A stretch of 33,335 bases of DNA. It comes from Nitrospira sp. UBA2082 (lineage in GTDB: Bacteria; Nitrospirota; Nitrospiria; Nitrospirales; Nitrospiraceae). Below are positions 24,695 through 32,507 of this stretch, one piece after another; positions within the stretch are counted from its first letter, which is position 1; the number at the start of each line of letters is the position of its first letter. The notes under the pieces are model-generated. The model was given only the letters and a program-made list of their open reading frames with translations. It did no database searches and was not told where the DNA came from. A program made the position numbers and the translations under genes. The stretch spans positions 143,750 to 177,084 of the forward strand of contig DCZO01000018.1 in the NCBI GenBank assembly GCA_002331335.1, in the 5' to 3' direction.

Positions 24695-25369
24695 CTAAGC
24701 ATGCTCGGTCATGAACCAGCCAGCAATGGATAAGCGCCGGTGCTGGCCGGCTGCCGGATCCACCCGGCAAACCCGATGGAAACGAGGGACGGTAAACATC
24801 ACGAGCGACCCGGGACGTGGTTCGATACAGTGCGTCGGTACCAGCTCAGCTGAACCAGCGCCTTCCTCATTCCGGTGCGCGTAAATAATCAGTTCCCCAC
24901 CCCAGTCGGGCCGCCATTCCTCATGGAGATATGTAACCACGGCAATCCGTCGCAACGGTGCCCGCCGTCCCCCTGTTGGGCGGCCTTGATCCGTATCATC
25001 ATGAGTCGGCAGACAATCGCCCGCCGCGTAGGAGTAATAGCTGAATCCCAGATGGCGCCCGGTAATATTGGGGAACGATTCGATGTAGTCGTGAATGCAG
25101 GGCAATTGCAGCCGGGCGAGAAACTGCTGGCCTTCGAGAGGGGCAATATCGGCTTTCGCCCAATTTCCAGATTGGGGGAAATCCTCCCGTACGTTGGAGA
25201 GCTCGCGCAGACTCTTCCACGCAGCGTTGGTCATCGCCTCGCGGAAATACCGCCGTTCGTCCGGGGCCCAGAAATCTTCGACGATCACGACCGGGTTCTT
25301 ATGCAAGGAGACAGCAGACAGATCCGCCAACGTCATGACCGACTGGAGCAGACCCGATTGGTTGTTCAC
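24695..25369 (-). CDS. 2-oxoglutarate/Fe(II)-dependent dioxygenase
   Basis: 224 residues, prolyl-4-hydroxylase-like double-stranded beta helix. Iron ligands are H123 and D125 (THDDTD) and H198 (FHRV); R211 or R212 in QHRRLSIAGWF is the likely 2-oxoglutarate anchor. The sequence between (RIAVVTYLHEEWRPDWGGEL, then LVMFTVP) follows the usual strand order. Such enzymes hydroxylate proteins or small molecules; the substrate is not evident. It converges with the receiver gene, whose stop lies 31 bases away, and is separated from the RRM gene by a terminator. Confidence 0.82.
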   Translation of the reverse strand: MNNQSGLLQSVMTLADLSAVSLHKNPVVIVEDFWAPDERRYFREAMTNAAWKSLRELSNVREDFPQSGNWAKADIAPLEGQQFLARLQLPCIHDYIESFPNITGRHLGFSYYSYAAGDCLPTHDDTDQGRPTGGRRAPLRRIAVVTYLHEEWRPDWGGELIIYAHRNEEGAGSAELVPTHCIEPRPGSLVMFTVPRFHRVCRVDPAAGQHRRLSIAGWFMTEHA

Positions 25370-25455
25370 ACGCTCCTCCTCGCAAGACTAGATCGATAGT
25401 CGGAGAAACGTCTTACCACCGGCTTGTTCGATTCACAAGACGGCTCCTAAAAGCA

Positions 25456-25487
25456 GAGGGGCGGCCATTCTAGAATAGCCGCCCCTC
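25456..25487 (-). terminator. Intrinsic terminator of the RRM gene
   Basis: Ten-pair GC-rich stem (25456-25465 with 25478-25487) extended by ATTC/GAAT inside the loop. On the minus strand it is followed by TGCTTTTAG, about 24 bases after the RRM stop. Confidence 0.7.
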
Positions 25488-25510
25488 AGGACTGACAGAA
25501 ACCGGATCAA

Positions 25511-25843
25511 TTACCAGCGGTCGCGCTTGCCACCAGAACCGGCCCGGGCGCCGCCTCCACCGAATCCACCGCGTCCACCGCCGCCCGTACGCGGCTCTTG
25601 GGGACGCGCTTCGTTGACCGTCAACGTACGACCGCCCATTTCGGAGCCATTCAGCGCCGTGATGGCCGCTTGGGCTTCGGAATCCGACGACATTTCCACG
25701 AAACCGAATCCGCGGGATTGGCCGGTAAACTTATCCGTGATAATCCGTGCGGATGCCACAGCGCCGTGGGCTGCAAACAAATCGCTCAATTGCTGCTCGG
25801 TCGCCGAATAGGGCAACCCACCGACATAAATCTTTGAACCCAT
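25511..25843 (-). CDS. Glycine-rich RRM RNA-binding protein
   Basis: 110 residues. One RNA-recognition motif with RNP2 IYVGGL (5-10) and RNP1 RGFGFVEM (44-51), followed by a Gly/Arg-rich tail from about residue 84 (GGGGRGGFGGGG). It resembles the small bacterial RNA-binding proteins often induced by cold or stress; RNA targets are unknown. Start fixed by AAGGAGG upstream of the ATG. A 225-base leader separates it from the ABC permease gene upstream on the same strand; I could not identify a convincing promoter in it. The terminator at 25456-25487 follows. Confidence 0.92.
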   Translation of the reverse strand: MGSKIYVGGLPYSATEQQLSDLFAAHGAVASARIITDKFTGQSRGFGFVEMSSDSEAQAAITALNGSEMGGRTLTVNEARPQEPRTGGGGRGGFGGGGARAGSGGKRDRW

Positions 25844-26068
25844 CGGGGTTCCTCCTTATGAATGATGACATTGTCTTGAACACGAGGACCGAGGGGGAAG
25901 GAGCGGGCCGAAGGCGCGAACCATAGCAGCGACTTGGTCTGACTTCCGACGAGATTCCCGGACAAGGCAACATCCGCGTTGTGGGTCTGCATGCTTGAAT
26001 CGCTCTACCGCGAGACCCGTACGATAGAGTAACTGTACACTAGCACAGAGATCTTCCCGATTACAACT

Positions 26069-26860
26069 TTACTCGCCAATTCTGACAAGCAGCCCTTGGT
26101 CTTTGCAATAGGCGAAGGTGCGGTAAAACCACCACACGGCGGCGACCAGGAACAGGCCGTTGAGGCCCATCGCCCAGGCCAGGCTCACGCTCGGAGCCCC
26201 CTCCGCCCCCAACACAGCCCGCATCCCCTCGAAAATATGGGCTGCCGGGTTCGCCCAGGCCACCGGTTTCAACCAGCCCGGCAAAATCTCCATCGGATAA
26301 AACACACAGGAGATCGGCTGAAACAGGAATACCATGCTCCAAGCCAATACCTCCGCCTCTTGTCCAAACCGCATGATGAGCGATGTGGTGAAGACGCCGA
26401 TCACCCAGCCAGTCAGCACCAGATTCAGGATGAAAGGAATGAGCCAGAGCCCAATCATAAACACGTTGTAGGAGTAAAAAAGCAGGGCGCACAGGGTCAT
26501 CACGATCGCCACGGCCGTCACCTTGACGATGCTCATGACCATCGTCGCGGCCAGAAACTCACTCGGCTTGAGCGGGCTGGCGAAGAGATTCATTAAATTC
26601 CGCGCCCAGAGTTCTTCAAGAAACGAGATGGTGATCCCTTGTTGTGAGCGAAACAGCATGTCCCACAAGATGAGCGCTCCCAGGAAAAACGTGATGAACC
26701 CCGGCACCTGACTCTGAAAGCGTGTGAGATAGACCGTAATAAAACCCCAGATGACGAGGTCTAAGAACGGCCAATAAAAGATCTCCATGATGCGGGGAGG
26801 GCTGCGCCGATAGAGATAGAGATGCCTGACGACCAAAGCCTGGATGCGATGCAGCTTCAT
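26069..26860 (-). CDS. ABC-2 type transporter permease, last gene of the operon
   Basis: 263 residues with start at 26860, where ATG overlaps the stop of the small membrane protein gene by 4 bases (ATGA), and GGAGGG lies upstream. About six membrane segments and the ABC-2 topology (ITFFLGALILWDMLFRSQQG, ISFLEELWARNLMNLF, FLFQPISCVFYPMEILPGWL). It should pair with the ATPase encoded two genes upstream to export a substrate across the inner membrane. A long frame extending upstream to 27196 lies over the neighbouring gene and is not coding. The substrate is unknown. Confidence 0.87.
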   Translation of the reverse strand: MKLHRIQALVVRHLYLYRRSPPRIMEIFYWPFLDLVIWGFITVYLTRFQSQVPGFITFFLGALILWDMLFRSQQGITISFLEELWARNLMNLFASPLKPSEFLAATMVMSIVKVTAVAIVMTLCALLFYSYNVFMIGLWLIPFILNLVLTGWVIGVFTTSLIMRFGQEAEVLAWSMVFLFQPISCVFYPMEILPGWLKPVAWANPAAHIFEGMRAVLGAEGAPSVSLAWAMGLNGLFLVAAVWWFYRTFAYCKDQGLLVRIGE

Positions 26861-27273
26861 CCGCACCCTCCGGCCCCTCGCCCATGTTCTCCGCCACATC
26901 CACCGCACTCCTGGTGTGCGCCGAGCACCGTGCCCATGAGGTGCCGCACGCCGCCGAGCATGTGCACACCGGCGCGCCGCCCATCCGGGGCACGGCGAAG
27001 TCCGAACGCGACAAGGACCAGTGGTAGGCCGCCGAGGCCGCAAACAAACCAGAATCCCGGCTTCGGCGAGGAGCCCCACAACCAGGTAAGCGCCGCCAGC
27101 ATGAGGAGCGGAATCATCACCCCGGCCAGGCTGTTCAGAACGACCCGCTGACTGCATGTTCCACGCATGTACCCGACCGTCCCTATCACCAGCCAAAACA
27201 GCCCCCAGCCGGTGCTCAGACCGAGTCCCCCCGCCAACAATCCCGTCCCAAAGTCGATCCAGGGCTGTGCCAT
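26857..27273 (-). CDS. Small membrane protein with a Cys/His-rich tail
   Basis: 138 residues. Probably three membrane segments in residues 5-95, then a tail (about 100-138) rich in Gly, His and Cys, with ECGGCGGEHG near 122-131 and GGCG at the end. The CxxC and nearby histidines could bind a metal or haem, but no family was recognised. AGGGAG precedes the start. It lies between the ABC ATPase and permease genes, 15 bases after the ATPase stop and overlapping the permease start, so it is probably a third component of the transporter. Confidence 0.7.
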   Translation of the reverse strand: MAQPWIDFGTGLLAGGLGLSTGWGLFWLVIGTVGYMRGTCSQRVVLNSLAGVMIPLLMLAALTWLWGSSPKPGFWFVCGLGGLPLVLVAFGLRRAPDGRRAGVHMLGGVRHLMGTVLGAHQECGGCGGEHGRGAGGCG

Positions 27274-27288
27274 CCTATTGGTCTCCCT

Positions 27289-28023
27289 TCAACGTCGCGA
27301 TTCGCGAGCCAGCTTCAAGAACACCTCTTCCAGGTCGGCTTGGCCGAAACGCGTCACGATTTCCTGCGCCGTCCCCTCCGCCACGATCTTGCCGCGCTGC
27401 AAGAAAATAATGCGGTCCGACATCTCCTCCATTTCCCGCATGTTGTGGGAGGTGTAGAGAATGCTCAAGCCGGATGAACGGCGCTCCTTTTTCAGTAACG
27501 CCCGGATTTTTTCGGCGATATCCGGATCGAGACTGGCGGTCGGCTCATCGAGAAAGAGAATCTTGGGCTCCGTGAGAAACGCCTTCGCTAAGGTCACCCG
27601 TGTCATCTGACCGGACGACAGCTTCCTGGTGACCTTTGTACAGAACTCCTCCATCTCCAACTTCTTGACGATCTGCTCCACGCGCCGCGGTATGTCCGAC
27701 AGGCCGTAGAGCCGGGCGACGACCCAGAGATTCTCCTCGACCGTCAACGATTGGGGCATCGAGATATAGGTGGAAGAAAAATTGACTTGCTGGAGAATCG
27801 CCTCCCGATGCGTCGAGAGATCCATCCCGAACATGCAAATCGATCCTGCCGTCGGGGTGACCAGGCCCAGCAACATTTGGATCGTCGTCGTCTTTCCCGC
27901 CCCATTTGGGCCGAGCAGACCGAGAATCTCGCCCGGTTTGATCGAAAAGGAAATGCCGTCCACAGCGGGAAAGTCGCCGAATCGCTTGCTCAAATCAGTG
28001 ACTTGAAGGACAGGGGAGGACAT
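27289..28023 (-). CDS. ABC transporter ATP-binding protein
   Basis: 244 residues, ATPase partner of the ABC-2 permease. Walker A GPNGAGKTTT (about 38-47), signature SSGQMTRV, Walker B ILFLDEPTASLD, and the switch histidine in YTSHNM are intact. The C-terminal DLEEVFLKLARE matches ATPases of ABC-2 exporters (NodI/CcmA-like). The start lies 21 bases after the cytochrome stop. Transport of a cofactor, lipid or exported protein is possible; the context suggests a link with envelope or redox assembly. Confidence 0.92.
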   Translation of the reverse strand: MSSPVLQVTDLSKRFGDFPAVDGISFSIKPGEILGLLGPNGAGKTTTIQMLLGLVTPTAGSICMFGMDLSTHREAILQQVNFSSTYISMPQSLTVEENLWVVARLYGLSDIPRRVEQIVKKLEMEEFCTKVTRKLSSGQMTRVTLAKAFLTEPKILFLDEPTASLDPDIAEKIRALLKKERRSSGLSILYTSHNMREMEEMSDRIIFLQRGKIVAEGTAQEIVTRFGQADLEEVFLKLARESRR

Positions 28024-28044
28024 TGTCGTACAGCCACCGCAGAT

Positions 28045-28767
28045 TCAAGAAGACAGCAGCTCGTGGAGCTTCTCAGGAAGATGGCAGACTTCGCACTTTC
28101 GTTCGACCACCTTGCCCTGATATTCGGTCTTTCCATCATGGCACCGGAAACAGTCCTTGAGCGCCCGCGCGCGAAGATGGGACCCTTCCGGGTGGTCCGG
28201 AGCCCAAGGTTTGCTGTCGGCGGACACATGTCCCCGTGGAACTACGATGGGATAGCCCTTGATCGGCTGGTCATGCACCACACCGGCATGGCAGGCCATA
28301 CACCCTTCTCCATTCCCGCTTCTCTCGAATGCCTCCATATGTTTCCGATGGCTCATGATAAGGCCGACTTCTTTCACCGGCGCCGGCAGATCGCGTGGCG
28401 CGACTTCTGAGACCCGAAGGATGTTCCGATGGCAACTCAGACAGCGTCCGGAATCGACGTTCGCGTGCAGATTGTGCAGATCGACCGAAGTCCCAAAGGC
28501 ATAGCGCACCACATCCCGTGTTCCAGCCCACACCTTGTCACGCAACCAGCCCTCGAGTCCAGGCCTGACATGGCACGCGACGCAGGCGACCTCCTTGTGT
28601 GAGGACACAGTCCAGCTCTCATAGGAGGGCGCAATCACGTGGCAGCCGGCGCAGAATTTCGGATCGTCGGTCAAAGGAACGGCAGCGCCGCCGAGCGCGA
28701 TCACGCCGGCCACGAGACCGAGTAGGACAGCTAGCCTAGGTGTCCAGTCCATGCTCCGTTTGAGCAC
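28045..28767 (-). CDS. Hexahaem NapC/NirT-like membrane-anchored cytochrome c
   Basis: 240 residues with a single N-terminal membrane segment (about 12-30), then six CxxCH haem sites: 39-43, 62-66, 109-113, 156-160, 206-210 and 225-229. The first part (CAGCHVIAPSYESW...SSHKEVACVACH) follows the NapC/NirT quinol dehydrogenases, which pass electrons from quinol to periplasmic reductases or receive them from oxidases; those usually have four haems, so two extra are present. The GTG at 28767 overlaps mobB by 32 bases; ATG at 28752 is an alternative start (17-base overlap). Neither has a strong ribosome binding site, so translation is probably coupled to mobB. Confidence 0.87.
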   Translation of the reverse strand: MLKRSMDWTPRLAVLLGLVAGVIALGGAAVPLTDDPKFCAGCHVIAPSYESWTVSSHKEVACVACHVRPGLEGWLRDKVWAGTRDVVRYAFGTSVDLHNLHANVDSGRCLSCHRNILRVSEVAPRDLPAPVKEVGLIMSHRKHMEAFERSGNGEGCMACHAGVVHDQPIKGYPIVVPRGHVSADSKPWAPDHPEGSHLRARALKDCFRCHDGKTEYQGKVVERKCEVCHLPEKLHELLSS

Positions 28768-29257
28768 GTCGGGGGAACCGCTTCATGATGAGCGCGGCCA
28801 CGGCGGGCACCTCGTCCAGACCAAACACCGGCACATCGAGCGAGACCGGCTGGTCGGAAACCACCGCCAGCAGCCCTTCTGACGAGACAGGCACTTCCCC
28901 GAATTGATCGCGGACGATCACGATTTTGGGATAGCCCTCGTGTTTCCAGCCTTCTGCAATGATCAGATCGTAGGTCCCGTCCAGAAACCTGTCTCGCACC
29001 TCTTCGACCTTCAGCTCGTCCGAGACATCGGCAAACAGCGCCATGCTCCCCTTCGACAAGACCACGACACTGCTGGCCCCCGCCCGCTTGTGCCGCCAAC
29101 TGTCCTTGCCCTCCGTATCGAGATCGAACCCATGGCCCGCATGCTTGACCGTGGCCACTTTGTACCCGGCACGTACCAGCTCAGGAATCACCCGCTCGAT
29201 AAACGTGGTCTTGCCGCTGTTCGACCGCCCGACAAAGCATACGATAGGAATGGACAT
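28736..29257 (-). CDS. mobB: Molybdopterin-guanine dinucleotide biosynthesis protein B
   Basis: GTP-binding protein that helps MobA build the bis-MGD form of molybdenum cofactor. 173 residues. P-loop GRSNSGKTT at 10-18, then TVKHAGHGFDLDTEGKDSWRH, the typical MobB sequence, and LIIAEGWK. No mobA is visible in the window. The start lies 15 bases after moeA and has a C-rich rather than purine-rich upstream, so coupling is likely. Its end overlaps the cytochrome start. Confidence 0.9.
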   Translation of the reverse strand: MSIPIVCFVGRSNSGKTTFIERVIPELVRAGYKVATVKHAGHGFDLDTEGKDSWRHKRAGASSVVVLSKGSMALFADVSDELKVEEVRDRFLDGTYDLIIAEGWKHEGYPKIVIVRDQFGEVPVSSEGLLAVVSDQPVSLDVPVFGLDEVPAVAALIMKRFPRRAQTEHGLDT

Positions 29258-29272
29258 AGGGGGGGGTCTTCG

Positions 29273-30553
29273 TCAACAACAGGACAATCGATGTCCGTCG
29301 GCACGACCCTGTTCGGCCTTCGTCAGCCAGGTCTCGCCGCTCAGGATTTGGACTGTCACCAGGTCGCCGGGGTTCAGCCGTTCTATCTCAACCGGCACAT
29401 CGATCAGGCAGTTGGCCTTTACCATTGAGGTGAGGATCCCCGATCCCTGGTCGCCGGTTGTCCGGACCTTAAAAACACCTTCTTCACGCGAGAGCACCCC
29501 GCGCAAAAAGTGCCGCCGGTCCGGCCGTTTGGAAAATTTCTCTTGGAACACCGCCTCGACGACCGGGCGTCCGTAACTTCGACGCCCGCCCATCTTGAGC
29601 ATGGCAGGCCGAACCAATTGCTCGAAGGTGACCATGGACGAAACGGGATTCCCCGGCAAGCCGAAGGCCAGCTTGCCTTGAATTTTTCCGAAAGCCAGCG
29701 GCTGGCCCGGCCTGATCGCCAATTTCCAGAAATTCATCTCCGCACCGATCTCATGGAACACGGCTTTGGTAAAGTCGTAGTCGCCCATTGAAACCCCGCC
29801 CGACAGCACCAGAATGTCGGCATTTAAGCCTTGCGAGATTTTTTCCTTCAGCGCCGCTTGAGTGTCCCGCGCAATGCCGAGCAGCAGCGGAATGCCTCCG
29901 GCTTCCTGCACGGCGGCGGCCATTCCGTAGCTGTTCGAGTTGATGATTTTTTCGTCGCTGAACCGTTCATCGAGGTCCGCCAGTTCATCGCCCGTTGAGA
30001 GAATGGCGACTCGAGGGCGTTGATAGGCAAACACGAAGGACTTGGCGAGCACCGCCAGCATACCCGCTTCCCCAGATCGAATCGGCGTCCCCTTCGCGAT
30101 GATGCACTCGCCCTTCTTGACGTCTTCTCCTCGAGGCCTGATGTTGGAACCCCGTAGCTCCGGCTTGAAGACGCGGACGGCGGACGGCGTATGCTCCGTA
30201 TCTTCGACCTTCAGGACCGTATCCGCGCCCTGTGGGATCGGGGCGCCGGTCATGATTCGGATGGCCTGTCCCACACCGACCGTCTTCGACGGCATCCGGC
30301 CTGCGGGCACGTCTTCGATTACGGCCAACGTGACCGGCTTCTGGATCGGATGGTCCTGCTTGATATCCTCCCAGCGGACGGCGAACCCGTCCATGGCGCT
30401 GTTGTCCCACGGCGGGTTGTCCCGCTCGGCAACGATATCTTCGCCCAGTGTCCGGCCGAGCGCATCGAGCAAGGAGATTTTCTCCAGGCCCAGCACGACC
30501 GTCGTGTCGAGAACAGTTTGTTGCGCTTCGTGAAGGGGTGTCAGGTTGGTCAT
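29273..30553 (-). CDS. moeA: Molybdopterin molybdenumtransferase MoeA
   Basis: Inserts molybdenum into adenylylated molybdopterin to give active Moco. 426 residues, a normal length. Conserved stretches: NPPWDNSAMDGFAV (about 43-56), MTGAPIP, RPRGEDV, STGDEL, LSGGVSMGDYDF and LPGNPVSS. It lies 25 bases after mrp and 15 before mobB, in the same operon. Together with TatC it suggests delivery of Moco to a folded, Tat-exported enzyme; nitrite oxidoreductase or nitrate reductase would fit the lineage, but no such gene is in the window. Confidence 0.93.
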   Translation of the reverse strand: MTNLTPLHEAQQTVLDTTVVLGLEKISLLDALGRTLGEDIVAERDNPPWDNSAMDGFAVRWEDIKQDHPIQKPVTLAVIEDVPAGRMPSKTVGVGQAIRIMTGAPIPQGADTVLKVEDTEHTPSAVRVFKPELRGSNIRPRGEDVKKGECIIAKGTPIRSGEAGMLAVLAKSFVFAYQRPRVAILSTGDELADLDERFSDEKIINSNSYGMAAAVQEAGGIPLLLGIARDTQAALKEKISQGLNADILVLSGGVSMGDYDFTKAVFHEIGAEMNFWKLAIRPGQPLAFGKIQGKLAFGLPGNPVSSMVTFEQLVRPAMLKMGGRRSYGRPVVEAVFQEKFSKRPDRRHFLRGVLSREEGVFKVRTTGDQGSGILTSMVKANCLIDVPVEIERLNPGDLVTVQILSGETWLTKAEQGRADGHRLSCC

Positions 30554-30578
30554 CGTGTTCGTCGGCAGCTGGCGGCCG

Positions 30579-31520
30579 TCAGCTGAGCGGTACAGCGGTT
30601 TTCAGCAACGAACTGCCCTTCTTGCAGAAGGCTTCGACTTGGTTGGCAATACGATGGTAGGCTTCGGCGGTCGGCGTATCGGAGTTGAACAGCGCGAACG
30701 GCTCGCCTGCATCGGATTGGGTGACCACATCGGGATCGAGCGGGATGCGCCCCAGAAACGGCACGCCCATGTCGAGGGCAGAGGCCTCGCCACCCCCCTT
30801 TCTGAACACATCGATCTGGTGACGGCAGTGCGGACATTCCAATCCGCTCATATTTTCAACGATACCGATAATCGGCACTTCACTGTCCTTGCAGAAGGTG
30901 ACCGATTTGCGCGAATCGAGCAGCGCGACCTCCTGCGGCGTCGTGACGATCACGGCACCGCTGACCGTGCCGAGCAAATCGATTGTCGTCACCGACTCGT
31001 TCCCGGTCCCGGGAGGCAGGTCGATCAGCAGGAAATTCAGATCCTGCCACTCCACGCCGCCGAGCAACTGATTGACGAACTCGTACTTGTACGCGTCGCG
31101 CCAGATGATGGGGTCGTCTGAATTTTGCAGGAGAAAGGACATCGACGCGATTTTGAGATTGTAGGCCTGAAACGGAATGATTCCCCCGCCGGTGCTGATC
31201 TTGAGCTTCTGACCTTCGGCGCCCACCATCTTGGGAATGTTGGGCCCATGAATATCCATGTCGCAGATGCCGACATGCCACCCTTTGAGCGCAAGACTGA
31301 CCGCGATATTCGTCGTGCAGGTGCTCTTGCCCACCCCGCCCTTGTTGCTCATAATGAGCACCTTGTGCTCGATTCGCTCCATCCGCTTGGCCACGAGCCA
31401 TCGACTGTGCCCTTCCTTGTCTTTCTGGCACCGCTCGTTCTCATCGCAGATGGCGCAGGCCCACAGGTAGGTGCAGGCGTCGCTCCCACCGCCGCTGATC
31501 ACATTCAGTTCACGTCCCAT
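30579..31520 (-). CDS. mrp: Mrp/Nbp35-type Fe-S carrier ATPase with N-terminal four-Cys motif
   Basis: P-loop ATPase that carries and inserts iron-sulfur clusters. ATG at 31520 (AAGGGG 5 bases upstream) gives 313 residues; GTG one codon earlier is possible. Deviant Walker A KGGVGKST at 60-67, DMDIHGPNIP, LIDLPPGTG, and a C-terminal CPHC that binds the bridging cluster. Unlike most bacterial Mrp proteins, it also has an N-terminal CX5CX2CX5C (C16, C22, C25, C31), comparable to the extra 4Fe-4S site of Nbp35. It lies 42 bases after tatC and 25 before moeA, as expected for maturation of a molybdo-iron-sulfur enzyme. Confidence 0.87.
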   Translation of the reverse strand: MGRELNVISGGGSDACTYLWACAICDENERCQKDKEGHSRWLVAKRMERIEHKVLIMSNKGGVGKSTCTTNIAVSLALKGWHVGICDMDIHGPNIPKMVGAEGQKLKISTGGGIIPFQAYNLKIASMSFLLQNSDDPIIWRDAYKYEFVNQLLGGVEWQDLNFLLIDLPPGTGNESVTTIDLLGTVSGAVIVTTPQEVALLDSRKSVTFCKDSEVPIIGIVENMSGLECPHCRHQIDVFRKGGGEASALDMGVPFLGRIPLDPDVVTQSDAGEPFALFNSDTPTAEAYHRIANQVEAFCKKGSSLLKTAVPLS

Positions 31521-31562
31521 CACTGCCCCTTGCGTTGACTACAGGCGCGTGCCCGTCCCGGG

Positions 31563-32501
31563 CTAGCGCCGTTGGCCCGACGAGGGAACCGCCACGTACT
31601 CGCCCTCTGAAGACTTTCCCATCGAGACACCAGCCGCCCCAGCCCCCGCTGTCGCCATGGCCGCAGCGGGCACACCGGCCAGTTTGTCTTCGGCGGGCTT
31701 CTGCTTGCCGAAAAACTTGGCGCCGAAAATGCCGACCCAGTAGAGAAGAAACATGGGGCCGGCCATGAGGCACTGGTTAAATGGATCGGGCGTGGGGGTC
31801 AGAATCGCCGCAATGATGAACGAGCCCAGCAGTGCCCACTTCCAATACCGAATCAAAGACGGCGCATCGACCCACCCCAGCTTGGCCATGAGCGTGATCG
31901 CGAGCGGCACTTCAAAAATCAATCCGAACACCATCAGGAACCACAGCGCGAACCCGACATACTGCGCGATGGAAATCTGCGGCGCAAACCCCGCGTTGAC
32001 GCCGTACGAAATCAAAAAATTCAGCGCGAACGGGAGAATGAAGAAAAAGGAGAAGCCGACGCCACAGTAAAATGCCGCCGTGCTCACACAGACGAACGGA
32101 CCGACGAACCGCCGCTCCTGGGCATGCAGCCCCGGTACCACAAACCGCCAGATTTCATACAGCACATAGGGAGTGGCCAGTACGAGCGCGAACAGCCCCG
32201 CGACCTTGACGTTCTGCCACAACGCCTCGGCCGGGGCCAGAAACACAAACGGCACGGTGGGCAGGTCCGTCGGCTCCCAGGACAAGGTGCTGGGCACAAA
32301 CATATTTTGCAAGGGGATGCGGAGCCATTTGACCAGGGTGTCCGCGTAGAAAAATGTCCCCAGAAACACGATCGCCGTGACGATGACCGTGCGAGTCAGG
32401 CGCACCTGGAGCTCTACCAGGTGCTCCATGACCGGCATCTTCTTGTCTTCCAGCGGCTTGAAGACCGAGTCTTGCAACCAGCGATTGAATGCGTCCAGCA
32501 C
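31563..32501 (-). CDS. tatC: Sec-independent protein translocase TatC
   Basis: Receptor of the twin-arginine pathway, which exports folded proteins such as cofactor-loaded redox enzymes. 312 residues, longer than the usual 250. MEHLVELQVRL near residue 25 is the conserved N-terminal segment, and six membrane segments follow (LVLATPYVLYEIWRFVVPGL, FCGVGFSF-type, PFALNFLI, VFGLIFEVPLAI, IIAAILTPTPDP). A low-complexity Ala/Gly-rich cytoplasmic tail (about 262-312) is unusual. The start lies 6 bases after the htrA stop. No tatA or tatB is in the window. Confidence 0.95.
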   Translation of the reverse strand: MLDAFNRWLQDSVFKPLEDKKMPVMEHLVELQVRLTRTVIVTAIVFLGTFFYADTLVKWLRIPLQNMFVPSTLSWEPTDLPTVPFVFLAPAEALWQNVKVAGLFALVLATPYVLYEIWRFVVPGLHAQERRFVGPFVCVSTAAFYCGVGFSFFFILPFALNFLISYGVNAGFAPQISIAQYVGFALWFLMVFGLIFEVPLAITLMAKLGWVDAPSLIRYWKWALLGSFIIAAILTPTPDPFNQCLMAGPMFLLYWVGIFGAKFFGKQKPAEDKLAGVPAAAMATAGAGAAGVSMGKSSEGEYVAVPSSGQRR

Positions 32502-32507
32502 AACCCC

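Noticed and set aside
26857..27196. N-terminal extension of the ABC permease frame to 27196
   Set aside because: The extension lies over the small membrane protein gene and is Arg/Pro-rich; the ATGA overlap and GGAGGG support the start at 26860.
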